Part shown: piece by piece, positions 1 through 13,889 of the stretch | How the letters are laid out: every line of letters starts with the position of its first letter | Numbering within the stretch: the stretch's first letter is position 1 | The notes under the pieces: model-generated | The model's database searches: none | Seen by the model: only the letters and a program-made list of their open reading frames with translations | Told to the model about the DNA's origin: nothing | Assembly (NCBI GenBank): GCA_900074885.1 | Contig: FJUW01000037.1 | Span: forward strand, 62,001-126,000 | Length of the DNA stretch: 64,000 nucleotides | Origin: Rhynchosporium graminicola | Taxonomy: Eukaryota > Ascomycota > Leotiomycetes > Helotiales > Ploettnerulaceae | Direction of reading: 5' to 3' | Translations under genes and position numbers: made by a program

Positions 1-774
1 GACTATCTATTTCTGGTTGGTTTCGGTACAACAATCTGAATATCTAACTTGATATCTAACATTCAAAGATACAATTCGCTCGAGCGAACTCCTTAGCGGC
101 ATATAAGGCCAAAAATATGGCTGATATCGTAGCAGTAAGTCTTTGGTTGCGCTGAAAATCTTCCTTGCTGACATGCTTCAGGCTGCCAAGATTGTTGGGC
201 ACATTCACCATGAAATGGGATTACACATAGCTTACTGCAAAGAGTTCGGAATAGAGATGGAAGAAATAGAAACAACGGAAGAAAGCCAGGGTAGGTATAT
301 CGCATGTCACCCCAAAAAATGGCTAACGATTCGCAGCATGCACAGCCTACACTAGATATGTCCTCGATATCGGACAATCACAAGACTGGTTTGCTCTCCA
401 GATAGCTTTAGCACCATGCTTGATTGGCTACGGAGAGATTGCCAAACGTCTCCACGCCGACCCGAAGACCAAACGTGATGGAAACGTCTACTGGAAATGG
501 ATTGAAAATTATGTTACTGATGATTACGTGGAAGCTGTGACTGTTGGATCTGGTAAGTCTCGGAGAGGCAGATCGGGCTGGCTACGCTGACTGATTTTGA
601 AGATTTGCTCGAAAGGAACGCGGTTCTGCAATCACCGCAGCGTATTGAGGATTTGATCAAGATCTTTATCCATGCAACCAAGGTTTGTTTCTTTCTCTCA
701 TTCATCGGTGATCGTGAATCTGACTTTCGTAGATGGAGACGGGTTTCTGGGAGATGGGATGCGGACAAAAGTAG
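1..774 (+). CDS. TenA/THI-4 domain protein, C-terminal part (thiamine salvage), 5' truncated by window
   Basis: This is the 3' part of a gene for a TenA/THI-4 family aminopyrimidine aminohydrolase. In many fungi this domain is the C-terminal half of a THI20-like HMP(-P) kinase; the kinase half would lie left of the window. I read six exons: 1-15, 69-134, 182-290, 337-552, 603-682 and 733-774. All phases join, giving 175 visible residues. Family marks are DYLFL followed by FARANSLAAYKAKN, then GHIHHEMGLH, ACTAYTRYVLDIG, the presumed catalytic cysteine in ALAPCLIGYGEIAKRL, and the C-terminal FWEMG with the presumed catalytic glutamate. About 45 residues of the TenA domain are missing at the left edge, along with everything upstream. 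Introns are 46-53 bp with GT-AG ends. The expected role is recovery of the pyrimidine half of degraded thiamine in the cytosol. Family identity is seen directly; the fusion to a kinase is inferred. Confidence 0.85.
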
Positions 775-1500
775 CAGCAGAAGATCAATAAAAGAACCAA
801 CCGTTGGATTTCATTGTCTTTGGACCATCGGGTGGACGTAATTAGGTTTTACAAGCGACTTGAAATGATTACTTGCGATACATTGTCAATTCGCCCGAAC
901 AACGTTGAAGCTTAGCTACTGCATTCCCGGTAAACTATACATGCGATTCTGGACTTTACTCAGAGGATAAACTTCAAACTTGAAATCGCTTCACCAGATA
1001 ACGGAGTGTCTCAAGTTGTTGCGTTCCGTGAAGTCCAGTCTTTGCCAGATATTCCATTCTTAGATTGAAATGTCTCCTCATCTCCTTGCATACGCTCATA
1101 GTTCGAATGTGAACGCGTCGTCATGACTCGTCATGTCACTCTTATTGCCTTTCATCCTTCTGGAGGGGCGAGGAGGTGGAACGTCCATCGCTTATCTAAG
1201 CTAGCCACACGGAGCTTAGCGTGGACTTTTTCCACGAAAAAAAAAGGAAGTAGCGTAAATCAAATCTTCCTTCCCCTTCGCTACCTAATCTATCTTCCAA
1301 TTTTCTCATCATCAGCACCTCGCCTGCAAAACGTTCTCTCACCGACTTGAGAATCCATACACGCAGCATACAGTCGCGATCCTTGAACCACGACATCACA
1401 CACGTTTCTACACCCTCTCAAGCAGCAACTCAGCCTTCTCGTTTCGCGGTCGCAATCTCACAGCCCTGCCGCACAGTCTACTCTCTTTAAGTAGCGCATC
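775..1500. other. Intergenic: TenA gene 3' flank and DBP2 promoter/5' UTR
   Basis: No gene is supported here. The last 250 bases are C/T-rich on the plus strand (for example around 1261-1330 and 1400-1495), as is common for 5' leaders of highly expressed fungal genes. They lead directly to the DBP2 start codon. Confidence 0.5.
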
Positions 1501-4086
<2,586 letters not shown>

Positions 4087-6904
4087 GAGCCGTATCACAT
4101 TCGAGTGACACGTTCAATCTTCGCCCATCATCGACTCAACACAGTTTCCCGAATCATCGGATATCCGTCACCCTTCCCGGAACTGACGGCAAAGCATTTC
4201 ATAGGTCGTTCGGCGTTGCGTGGTTTATACGGAGGTCTGGTTGAGATGGTAGATCGCCTTTGCTTTTCATCTCTTTTTGTTGCATGCGAGGTTCTTTTGC
4301 CTTTTGTACATGTTCTATTTTCCTTCATCGCCAAAAAATTGCGTACTTTATGGTCAAGGTATTAGAGCAACATGGGTAGAAGGTAGTCAGCTATCGTCTC
4401 TTTGACAGATGCTAAACTTGCCGGCTACTCGGATAATAGATTGAGGTAGCTCCTAGTATGATATACCAATGCGAGACATCTCGATATATAAATCAGACTT
4501 TTCAATGCGGGACTGGTTTAGCTTGTGTGGCATGAAGCTAATCCCAATTCCAAATCGTCTCCACTAAGTAAAGCCGTGGTTTCGTTTCGCGACTTGGTAT
4601 GTTTACAAGAATAAGTGTCAGTTCAGCAGATTCGTTATTTGATAGTCTCATAACAGTTTCAAGACTTTGTGAGTAAATATGTGCTCAGATCACCAGGCAA
4701 GATTTCCTTTACATCACCCACCGTACATCAAATTACCTAGCCGCGGACGGCCACGCCGGCTTCTCTTGCCCAATGTGAGCATGTCGCTTAGATAGGTGCA
4801 GGAAGGATACCTACGTAAAATTCAGAAGTTAAGTATTTCTCCTGCCTATCAACCTATTATCTATCTACCTACAGTAATATATCTCGATCAAACCAAAGTC
4901 CTATCATTGACACTTACCCTCGCAGTCGAGGCTGATGAGAGGTGGTCTTTAGTGAAGCGATGTGCGCAATATCTTCTACCTGCCTCGTCATTGAAAGATT
5001 TTCCATCCATTCCTAAGCAGAGCCTTCAGGAAGTTGGCGGCGTTGACAGCAGGACACCAGCATATGGTAATCTCGTGTGATGTCTGGCATTGGGTGAGTC
5101 ATTTGGGGATAGATTGAGCTGTGGGTTTGAGTTGTTTGACCGGTGTAGGTTGAGGTTGTTGGAGATGGAGATGGAGATGGAGATGGGTCTCAGTTGAAGG
5201 TTGAAAGTTGAGAGGCATGGGCACTATTTTTGTAAGTTGAGGGAGAGGTGGTAGCTTGTATGTCAGTTGGTCGGTCAGTCAGCTTGGAGTGGGTGGAATG
5301 ATGGATGCAGGATACATACATACATACAGACACAGAAATCGACCTACCTACCTACTCACACCACCCCAACCCGCTTGATGCGGCTTCCCTCCAGTCTTCA
5401 TACTTCACATTCTAAATCCAGTGTATCTCATTCTCAGGCTACGGAAACGATGGCAGCAGCATGGACGTGTGTAGGTTGAGACTCTGTATAAGCTTGAGCT
5501 TGAGCCTGAGTTTGGGCGGCTGGGTATTCAATCACCAGGCTACCGCAGCTTGACTGTTGCTGTTTTACTCATTGGTTACCTCGAAAAGAAGGAGAAGAAT
5601 TCCAATGTCAAAACTCTCCTCTTTTCTGCTTTTCTCTTCTTATCTCTTGTTACCTGTTCTTGTCTCTGCCTCCTCTCCTCTCCTCTCCTCTACACTCACT
5701 ATTTCATCATCCCCTTTCCTGCTCCAAGTGAGAATCACAACCCGTCTAGAGAGAGAGAGGCAGGTCCGAGCAAGATCTTTTGAACACTTTGACCTCACCA
5801 TTCGATAAGTTGAGTGCGCACTCCCAGGTAATACGGAAGATCAAAAGCGTATATATATATATACAATAAACCCATGTTCATCTCCATCAAAGCGAGCGAC
5901 AGTCGAGCCATATCCTATGCTAAGTATGTAGGGAGTCCAGGAAAGTCATGTCATTCAAGACTACTTCTACTGCTACTTCTACTTCGATCAAATCAAAGTC
6001 CCTCAAATTCACCCTTCCACCCCCAAGTCTCCAAGCCAGAACCCATTTTTACGACATATTGTTTCTCTACAACGTGAGCATGATAGGATGGCTTAAGTCA
6101 GTGCGGTAATAACTAGTGAGTGGCATTGATTGATCTTTCACATCGGAGTTATCGCTTTTCTAGCGCCTGTACAAGGTGTCTGGATAGAGGGAAGTTGGGA
6201 TTACTAGATTTGGGTAAGGGTGGGTCGAGAACGTATCAACTCAGTGACAGGCAGGTAGTAAAGACGTGCTTGAAGGAAAGTTTATTCGTTACAGTCATCA
6301 TTATCCGTTGCGCTTCAAGGTTGGATGCAGAGGCTCACCATCACCATATCACGGCTGGATAAATGGGCAAGATAACAACTCACAAACAGTCATAACAAGA
6401 AGTAAGTCATTTCCATACTCGTACATGTACAAAGCCTCGCATACTTGGAAATTACGTAGAATACATTACTTGGATTACAGATAACCTGTCTTGGTCTTAT
6501 CCGCCTCTCTGACTCTCACAGTTGGTCTTGGGTGAGCTTGACGGGCTTTGACCATGTACCACCCGCTTATGTTCCATCGGGCTGATTCAGATGTGATTTC
6601 GTAGGTACGGAAAGTAGAACGCAAGTATCAGTTGTACCAAATATATTGTTCTTGGAAGATGCCCGGGCCTGCCTGCCCATTCTTCCCACCCTTCCAAAAT
6701 GAACTCCATGGAAATGAATGAAACAAATGCGCTAGTCGAGAAACAGGAAGGAATATGCAATGCCTTGCCGGTCTTATAAATAAAAGGCTGGCTCAGAGAT
6801 CGCGCGTCATGTCGTGTACAACTCGGTATAAGGAGCTAGTATGTGCAATGCCAATCAACTCTGGTGTACTACAGCTTGAGTTGCTGGCGGTGGGGTTGGT
6901 GCGA
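4087..6904. other. Intergenic between DBP2 and the LPxY membrane protein (convergent 3' flanks)
   Basis: No gene is supported. The first 400 bp are probably DBP2 3' UTR and the last 400 bp the 3' UTR of the minus-strand gene. In between are short repeats: a GGAGAT hexamer array, CATA and ACCT tracts near 5311-5355, a pyrimidine-rich stretch at 5600-5710 and a TA dinucleotide run near 5852-5864. Frames of 60-100 codons occur on both strands but show no family motif or consistent codon preference. Confidence 0.5.
5161..5186. repeat. GGAGAT hexamer tandem repeat (4 copies)
   Basis: Four perfect copies of GGAGAT followed by GG, in intergenic DNA. Confidence 0.9.
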
Positions 6905-7477
6905 CTATGAGTATTGATCTTTGACGACCTTCTCCTTCAGTCCTCCGATACGGTCCATATCGATCGAGTGAAAGCGGGCACCAGTCTCCTTCTCGTAGGC
7001 AGGAAGTTGCTCGTCCTGAACAGGCTCCAGACCGACGCCGTTCTCTCCTACTCGTACAATCACCACGCCGCCAGACTTGGGGCGGCCTGATTCATCGTGC
7101 TCATCTGGGAAGGTGATTCGGATCTCCGGTACGGGGGATGAAGGTGTGGTTGGGCTGTTGATCATGGATGTTTTCTCGTCATAGACATAAATAGTCGAAG
7201 CACGCCCGTACGGAGCGGTTGTGATGGTCAAACGGCGGGAAGTGGAGGCAGGATGGCCGCTGTGCTCGTTGTAGGAAGGTAATTGTTGGCGGGCAAAGGC
7301 GCGAGAACGGCGAATCTTGCGGACGGCGAAGAGAGCACCCACAAGCAAGAGGGCGATGAAGACCAAGACCATGAGGGCGATTAAAAGGTTAAGCATGGTG
7401 CCTGACATGGGAGTGTCTTCGGATCGGATTTGCAGGAGGCTGCTTCCACGGGCTACTATACTGGAGAGGGAATCCAT
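6905..7477 (-). CDS. Single-pass membrane protein with two LPxY motifs
   Basis: An intronless 190-residue protein of unknown family. The first 27 residues are short and polar. One clear transmembrane segment follows at about residues 28-51 (MLNLLIALMVLVFIALLLVG). A positive stop-transfer stretch RKIRRSR predicts a short outside/lumenal N-terminus and a cytosolic tail of about 135 residues. The tail carries LPSY near residue 66 and LPAY near residue 160. These are LPxY-type PY motifs of the kind bound by WW domains of Rsp5/Nedd4 ubiquitin ligases. Between them are Ser/Thr/Pro-rich segments and a predicted beta-like patch (GGVVIVRVGENGVG). Rsp5 adaptor or substrate function is inference from the motifs only. 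The ATG is followed by an uninterrupted frame with normal fungal codon use, and the gene is convergent with DBP2. Function is unknown. Confidence 0.75.
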   Translation of the reverse strand: MDSLSSIVARGSSLLQIRSEDTPMSGTMLNLLIALMVLVFIALLLVGALFAVRKIRRSRAFARQQLPSYNEHSGHPASTSRRLTITTAPYGRASTIYVYDEKTSMINSPTTPSSPVPEIRITFPDEHDESGRPKSGGVVIVRVGENGVGLEPVQDEQLPAYEKETGARFHSIDMDRIGGLKEKVVKDQYS

Positions 7478-8800
7478 TGGGTTGTTGTTTTGTTCGTCGA
7501 GTAGAAAGTAGTAGAGAAATTCGTCAATGCTTGAATATCGTGGTTGGGATTGATGATGAACGAATACGGCTCCAAAAGGTATCCTAATCTAGTACGGATA
7601 GGTATCAAAGCTATTGCGGTTGTTAGCCATGGTCCCTACATCCATCTCACTTGCTGGTAGCGAAAGCCGATTCTTGATGCTGTTGTTGGAGTTGACTGTC
7701 TTGCATGCGCAGAGAATATAGTAAATGCTACTGTAGTATATTTGATTCGAGAAGATAGTGAAAGATGGAAAGTGAATTAATTGTGTTCGTATCAGAACGT
7801 GCACTTACGCAAGGAGTCCAAAAGCAAGTAAGTGATTCGTTACGAAGGTGTGTAGTAGGTGCCAGGAATGGATGGGGAATGGTTGGATCGAGCTAAGAGA
7901 ATGAAGCTGAGAACCGAAAGCTAGGAAGGAAGGAGTGTAATGGTCCCGAAGGAAGGAAGGAATGAAGGGGGAGGGGGGAGATGAGAAAGTGAGGGGATTC
8001 GCAAACGGAATGATGGTCGATGGTCGGTGGTCGTCGAGGAGGGAGGGAGGGACGCAGGTCAAAAAGGAAGTCAGTCACACAATGTATGTAGGCCGGCCAT
8101 AGGACGACGAGATACTGTACTAAGTGCAAGTCCAAGAGCACCAACCAACCAACCAACAAGAGCAAGTAAGTGCCCATGCACGCACAACTGCCCACTGCCC
8201 CCGCTGCTCAGTGAGAAGCGTGTCGAGCGCTAGACCGCCATGGCCGGGCCTATCTCGAAATAAAGCGGGGAATCAAGGCGCTCGAGGTCCAATGCAGGTA
8301 CGCAAGCGAAATGCTAATCATCAGATCAATCCAATCATCGCGGTGTAGATCCACCGCCACGGGCCTGACTTGCCTTTTTGGGGCGAAGACTTGGGACAAC
8401 GGTGTGGATGCCGAGATTAAAAAGAGTCGAGTTTTGACTGGAAAAGTGGATGATAAGATGAGCTGGGATGAGAAGGGAGCAGGGAAGGGAAGGGAAGGAA
8501 AAGCGTCGGGGATAACGAAAGGAAGCACGACTTGCGAGCTGGAGAAGAGATGAGAGAGAATGAATATGCAGAAGGGGAAGAGAGCGTGAGTGAGTATTGG
8601 GAGGGATGTGGGATGATGTGTAAGTACAAGTAACATGATGAAAAGGATGAGATAGGATGGTATATATAGGATGGGACGGACGGGACGAGAAGAGAGGGGA
8701 TGAGAAGGGATGGGATGGGATGGGATGATGGAATGGTATCGTTGACTAACGTCTCCCTCCTGTCGAGCTGATAGGAAGAAGACTTGTCAAGTCGCAAAAC
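7478..8800. other. Upstream region of the LPxY membrane protein gene, long polypyrimidine tracts on the minus strand
   Basis: No coding gene is supported. On the minus strand this region is strongly pyrimidine-rich (for example 7900-8060 and 8440-8730), which is typical of fungal promoters and leaders. ORFs on the minus strand here are Ser/Pro/Leu-rich readings of these CT tracts and are rejected as genes. Confidence 0.5.
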
Positions 8801-11800
8801 TTGAGGGCATCACGCACGATCGATCGAATACGGTGGGTGGTGTTCGAATGTTATCTTAGATAGAGTTTCATTACGCCAAGGGAACATCCGAACGTGAATG
8901 CCTGTTCGTTCGTTCGTTGTTCTTCTCATATTTGGGCATTTCATTCATCCTTTGACATGTTCTTCGCAGGGACATGGTTGTTGTACTTATACTCATATCC
9001 ATGCTTAACAGCGAATTCCTCCGCGCTCGAGCCCATAGTTCAAGCTCATATACCTCCACATCATGTCATATGCTGGCAAATGTTGAATACCAAAACAGGG
9101 TACTATGCAATTATTCCTGCAGGTTTATCCAGCTTCCGTCTCCTTGCATTCTTCCTTGATTCGTCGACGGCGCAGCCATGTAACAGATACTCTTGTGCTA
9201 ATTCATACCGAGATCTGGCAAGCTGCCAATATCATCAGACTCAACTCGCCCAGCCTGTCTCAATCTGAAGCTCTGGAACTTCGTCCGAATAAGCTCAGTG
9301 CATGAATGTTGCCACTCTGTCACTACAGATGAGATGTTCTTGGCGACTTCGAACATCGCGATACGCTCGGATCCCTTTTGTGGATTGTTTTGACCGCTTT
9401 GGCAAGGACAAATCCGTGTTTTGCACCCAAGAGCCCGACTATTACTTGTCTTTGGAGTCGATGCGGGTTGGACGGACTTCAGGCCTGGGAAGACATAATG
9501 TCGAGGGAAGGGAGAAGTCTCTAAATAAGAAATTGGAGAATCGTGGGTCTCCCTTCATACGTGAGAGCAGAGCATTTTCTAGGCCACAATGCTGCTCCTG
9601 TCATACTCATTCATCCCTTGACTGGAAACACATATCGGTTGCTGCTTACCCAATGGAAGAAGTCTCCACAGTAATGTAAAAAGCGTACTTGGTAGCGTCT
9701 ATTATGTATTGGAACGCCTTCAGATGAGCCCTTTGTGAAGAGGTAGCTCCGACCTCTTTCACTCGTCGTTTTCGCGATCTCAGCGCGCCATCGATAACTC
9801 CATGACACCCTCGATCGCCGAAAATTGTGCATCGGCTGCTGCCTTCTAGAAGGCCAGCTTGATCGGGCATCTTGTGTACTACCATAATATTTCCGCAACT
9901 GGTTCCGTTGTGGAGGAATTACTTCCTTACATTGTAGCTTTGTTTAGTGACTTTGCAGGACGGCTCTTTGTCGTGCATCCAGCCAGCCTATCGCCCACGA
10001 CGTGTCTGCAGGGACGGGAATAGTAGGAAGAGAAAAAAATCCTGAACTTGAATCTATCATATGTCGTGAACTGGTCTTGATATATTGTACTCTTAGGTAC
10101 CTATTCTTGACTAGAAAAGAGGAGACACTGCTTGCCACATTTGACGTCTTTCTTGAACACTGCTCAGCTGGCCACACTTCCCGGGCCTGTCTCAAGGTCG
10201 GGCGACTATGGCTCCAGCGATTTCCCTCGGACAGATGTGCATCACGTGGATGTAAATTTTCCATTCGTAGCGCCGCCTGTACAGTCTCGGGCACAGTCTG
10301 CTGTGTAACTCGACTCTGGCGCAACTGCAGATATCTCGACTGGAGGATGTTTTGCCTCGCCACGACAGTATTCCTCGTCGATGAATCTGTGATGTAACAA
10401 ACAGCGGTGAGCAAAGAAGCTGAGAAGGAAGTGAAATGGCAGACCAGTCTTGAAGACCTGTCAAGATGCGATGTTGTGATGCGCAGTGGCTTGAGGAACT
10501 TTGTCACTTGTCACATTTGGAAGTGTCCCAACCATTCTTCTTGGCGTACAAGACCGTCTGATCTTGTCATAGAATTCTTTTGCTTTTCCTCCTCGCTCAA
10601 CGCAAAGACGTACTCGCGGGAGCTATCTTTTGGACAAGCAACGGTGGTGTACAGCAGGCAGGCAGGCATCGATCCGATCCGATGTATTCAATCGGCATCA
10701 CGAGACGAGTCACTGGGACCTAGAAATATAGAACAAGATTTTCAACCCTTGGACGCACGAAGATCCAGAGCAAACGATGCTAGTGCAAAGACGTGGTAGT
10801 GTCTCAAGTGAAGCGGACCAAAAGATCCTGCTTTCTCTGCGTGTTGAAATATGCAGGTAGGCGAGGCACTTGAAGATCTTCCAATGACATGGCCTTTTTG
10901 GCGGCCTTTGACTTTGCGAGGCTCTCCATCAAGCAAATTCTATGTGAGGCTTTGGGACTCTGACCTGCTAGCCACGTTGTTATTGTCAAGTCAAGCGTGA
11001 GATACGAGGCTGGGACCGCATTGCGCATCTGGTGGTTCTGCAAACGCCATTTGATATGGAGGTAATGGCCAGCTTTCTGGGATGATTGTTAGAGCTATGT
11101 CGTACAGAAACACTGGCCCAGTAAGTGTCTCGTGAAAATGCTGCTTCCCGTTGACGATGACCTCGAGCAACATTAAGGTGCACGAAAGCCCTGGGCTGTA
11201 GCCCATCTGCTGATCTGGTTTTTGACAGATCTAGTAGGAGAATTCGAAATGATAGTGACAACAGCATCATTCTACGAGTGACCTTCGCTACCACAGCTCG
11301 GTAATTGCCTGTTTGTTGGTAGAGATGTGGCTTTCCCAGATCAGGTCGGGCTATCGACCACCCCCGATGTGGTGTAGCTTTTATTGTAAATAGACATGGA
11401 TGCCGTCAAGATCAAGATGCAGGGCAGGCAGAGTGTGTTCCCCGGATGAAACACTTGGTATTTGCAAGTGCGGCAGGTCATCGGAAACCAACCAAACAAC
11501 TTTGAAGCCTGTACTTGGTCAAGCGAGTCAAGCGAGGGCAAGATAGTAATTGAAGATCAGGTATTTGAGATACCATGTCTACTTTACGGTTGGACGTTTT
11601 CTCTTTCGTGAAAGGTTCAAAGAAGGATCCTCCTCACAGGGCTGATAAAGATAAAACATTCGACGGAGGGGGTGATGAGGCTTACCGTGGCTGGTTGGTT
11701 GCGCAGGCAATATCATCGAATCCCTCCCTTTCCTCTCCCGGCAGCTGTCTGGTGCTACGGTCCAAAGTGCCGATGATCATCATTTTTTTGTTTCTCTTTT

Positions 11801-11982
11801 CTCCTCAGGTCTCATCGATAAATTACCATACATTCCAGGATGGATCTGACCGCCACTTAATCATCCGGAGTAAGGAAACTAGCACCGACGCGCCAACTTG
11901 TGGAAGCTCAAGTTCTTGAATGATTGAGCGTTCGAATAAGGTGTGATGGAGAGGTCAATAGGTAGTCCCGCCATAGGGCGAA

Positions 11983-12010
11983 GGTAGGTAGGTAGGTAGG
12001 TAGGTAGGTA
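11983..12010. repeat. GGTA tetranucleotide repeat (7 copies) inside a short inverted repeat
   Basis: Seven perfect GGTA copies. The left edge CGAAGGTA (11979-11986) is the reverse complement of TACCTTCG (12009-12016), so the array is bounded by an 8-bp inverted repeat. Confidence 0.9.
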
Positions 12011-12661
12011 CCTTCGTTGGCTCAAAGCCTGGGCTGGGCTTGGGTGGCAGATTTACTCCGTAGGTATCGAGCGAGCAACAGTTGAGGAAACTTCCTTGGG
12101 TGACCATATAGGTATTCTCCTGGCATTCACAAAGATGGAATGCATTGATGTATGTATGTTGGAACACTAGGTACCTACCTGTCTATATCTCATCCGACGA
12201 TTACTAGGTAATCAAGAAGTAGATCTCGGGCGAACATGCGAATTTAGGTATCTTCTATTACGGAGTATGTTTCACCCCGCACAACCATCACCGTACTACG
12301 AATTCCTCATCATCTACCCGCGTGGTAGCTAATTCGAGTTACTACCTGATCGAATAGGTAGATATCAGGACTCAGCCAAAATGCTTACTTACACTACGAA
12401 ACTGTTGATCCAACTCACAGGAAGCAGTGCTTCTGAACTCAAATACAGACTAGATAGGAACTGAAACCGTGCTCGCGTGTTCAAGAATCTAATTATTCGA
12501 TGTGTGCGCGTTCCTAGTCGTGGGTTTAAACATCATGCTAGACTGAGAAGGCTCCTTACCTCCATAATTTTGAATTTAATACGGCACGATCATCTCAGGT
12601 CAGTGCAAACTCCAGATATAAATCTAGGTACTTCTACGGAGTGGCACAACGCCTCCATTGT

Positions 12662-12691
12662 GTGCAGGTGCAGGTGCAGGTGCAGGTGCAG
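12662..12691. repeat. GTGCAG hexamer tandem repeat (5 copies)
   Basis: Five perfect copies of GTGCAG in intergenic DNA. Confidence 0.9.
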
Positions 12692-13072
12692 CCGCTCTAC
12701 ATTACCCTTCCCCTTCCTCTTGAATGGGCCAATCACTCCATTGTAAGTAAACACTACTGGGCAACCTTACGAAGTTACCTACCTACCTTTTCACCAGTCA
12801 GCACCAACCACAGATCCGTAAAAGGAGGACAGGCAGGCCAAACCCGTGCCCTGTCCTGCCTTGTCAAAAGACAGAATAACCCTGAAGCCCCTGAAGGATC
12901 TCACTACCTGCAATAATCGCTGATCAGGGAGGCCGGGCAAGTTCAGACAGCCAGGACGCCAACCAATTAACGCTAGAGCCAGAGGGAGAGCCAGACCCCC
13001 AAATGAATTTATTTCAAGTCACAACCAAATCTCTGACCCGCGAAAACACCATTCACTCCACAGCTCCAACCC

Positions 13073-13102
13073 AACATTAACATTAACATCAACATCAACA
13101 TC
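13073..13102. repeat. AACAT(T/C) hexamer tandem repeat (5 copies)
   Basis: Two AACATT copies followed by three AACATC copies, in the presumed leader region of the PUF gene. Confidence 0.85.
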
Positions 13103-13889
13103 AACTCAGCTTGCCTCAGGTCAGGGCTCCCGACGTCAATTCTTAGGCAAATCTGCTGTCCATACTTCACGTTGTACAACGTCTCGTCGACAAGACAAGG
13201 AGTCCAGATCCATATCCAGATCCAGCAGCTTGCGCCCCGCTAAAGTTGCCTTCCCTTCCCATCCCATTCCATCCATTCCATGCTCAGATTCAGACGCCCT
13301 TGCTTCCAGGCGCATTTTTCGAGCGACTCACACTGCCAAAAGAGGAACAAGACCACCTAAATCAACATTGCTGGCGAGACAATAGACTAGATTATCACGG
13401 CTGGCCTACTCGCATCTGCACTCCTTGTCGGCTGCGGGTGCCTACACACCAGCAAAGCGTGCCTTATATGACAAACGAGCGCTCTCGTGTGCGACCTCTC
13501 GTCTGCTTTGCTCCTCGACCTTCTTCCTCGATGCTCGACACTTCCTGAGTCCTGCCGTTCTTTCCTCGAACGTATCTTTGTACATGAATAGGCCTTTCAG
13601 TGTCATCATCTCGTTATTACATACTCTGTCATCCCGTACCATTACTGGTAAGTTGATGAAAATCCTCCCTATGAAATTTGCTTCTCTGCCCCAGCCTGAT
13701 CTGTTCTACAAGACTAGCCTTACGACAGATGCTGACAGCGGGAAACATGTTAGTTCTTATAAATCTGCGACCTATTAATTGGTAGCGAAAGCACTATTCT
13801 CATCGTCTCCACCGCGCTTTTCTCATCAAACATATCTCAAGCCCTTGAAGCCGCATATACATAGCAAACACCCACGTAGCGTCATACTC

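Larger units (their letters stand above)
8801..13889. other. Gene-poor stretch upstream of the PUF gene
   Basis: About 5 kb with no recognisable gene on either strand. The longest open frames (9944-10507 minus, 187 codons; 9302-9679 plus, 125 codons) have no domain, no splice-consistent extension and no codon bias. Microsatellite-like repeats sit at 11983-12010, 12662-12691 and 13073-13102. The last 600-800 bp are probably the PUF promoter and 5' UTR. A GTAAGT-type donor near 13650 with a CACGTAG acceptor near 13880 suggests a 5'-UTR intron, which is unproven. Confidence 0.45.

Noticed and set aside
8417..8797. Minus-strand Ser/Pro/Leu-rich frames in the promoter of the LPxY gene
   Set aside because: They are readings of long CT tracts; composition alone keeps several frames open at once.
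9944..10507. 187-codon minus-strand frame in the gene-poor region
   Set aside because: No domain, flat codon use, frequent rare codons, and overlapping open frames on the other strand.
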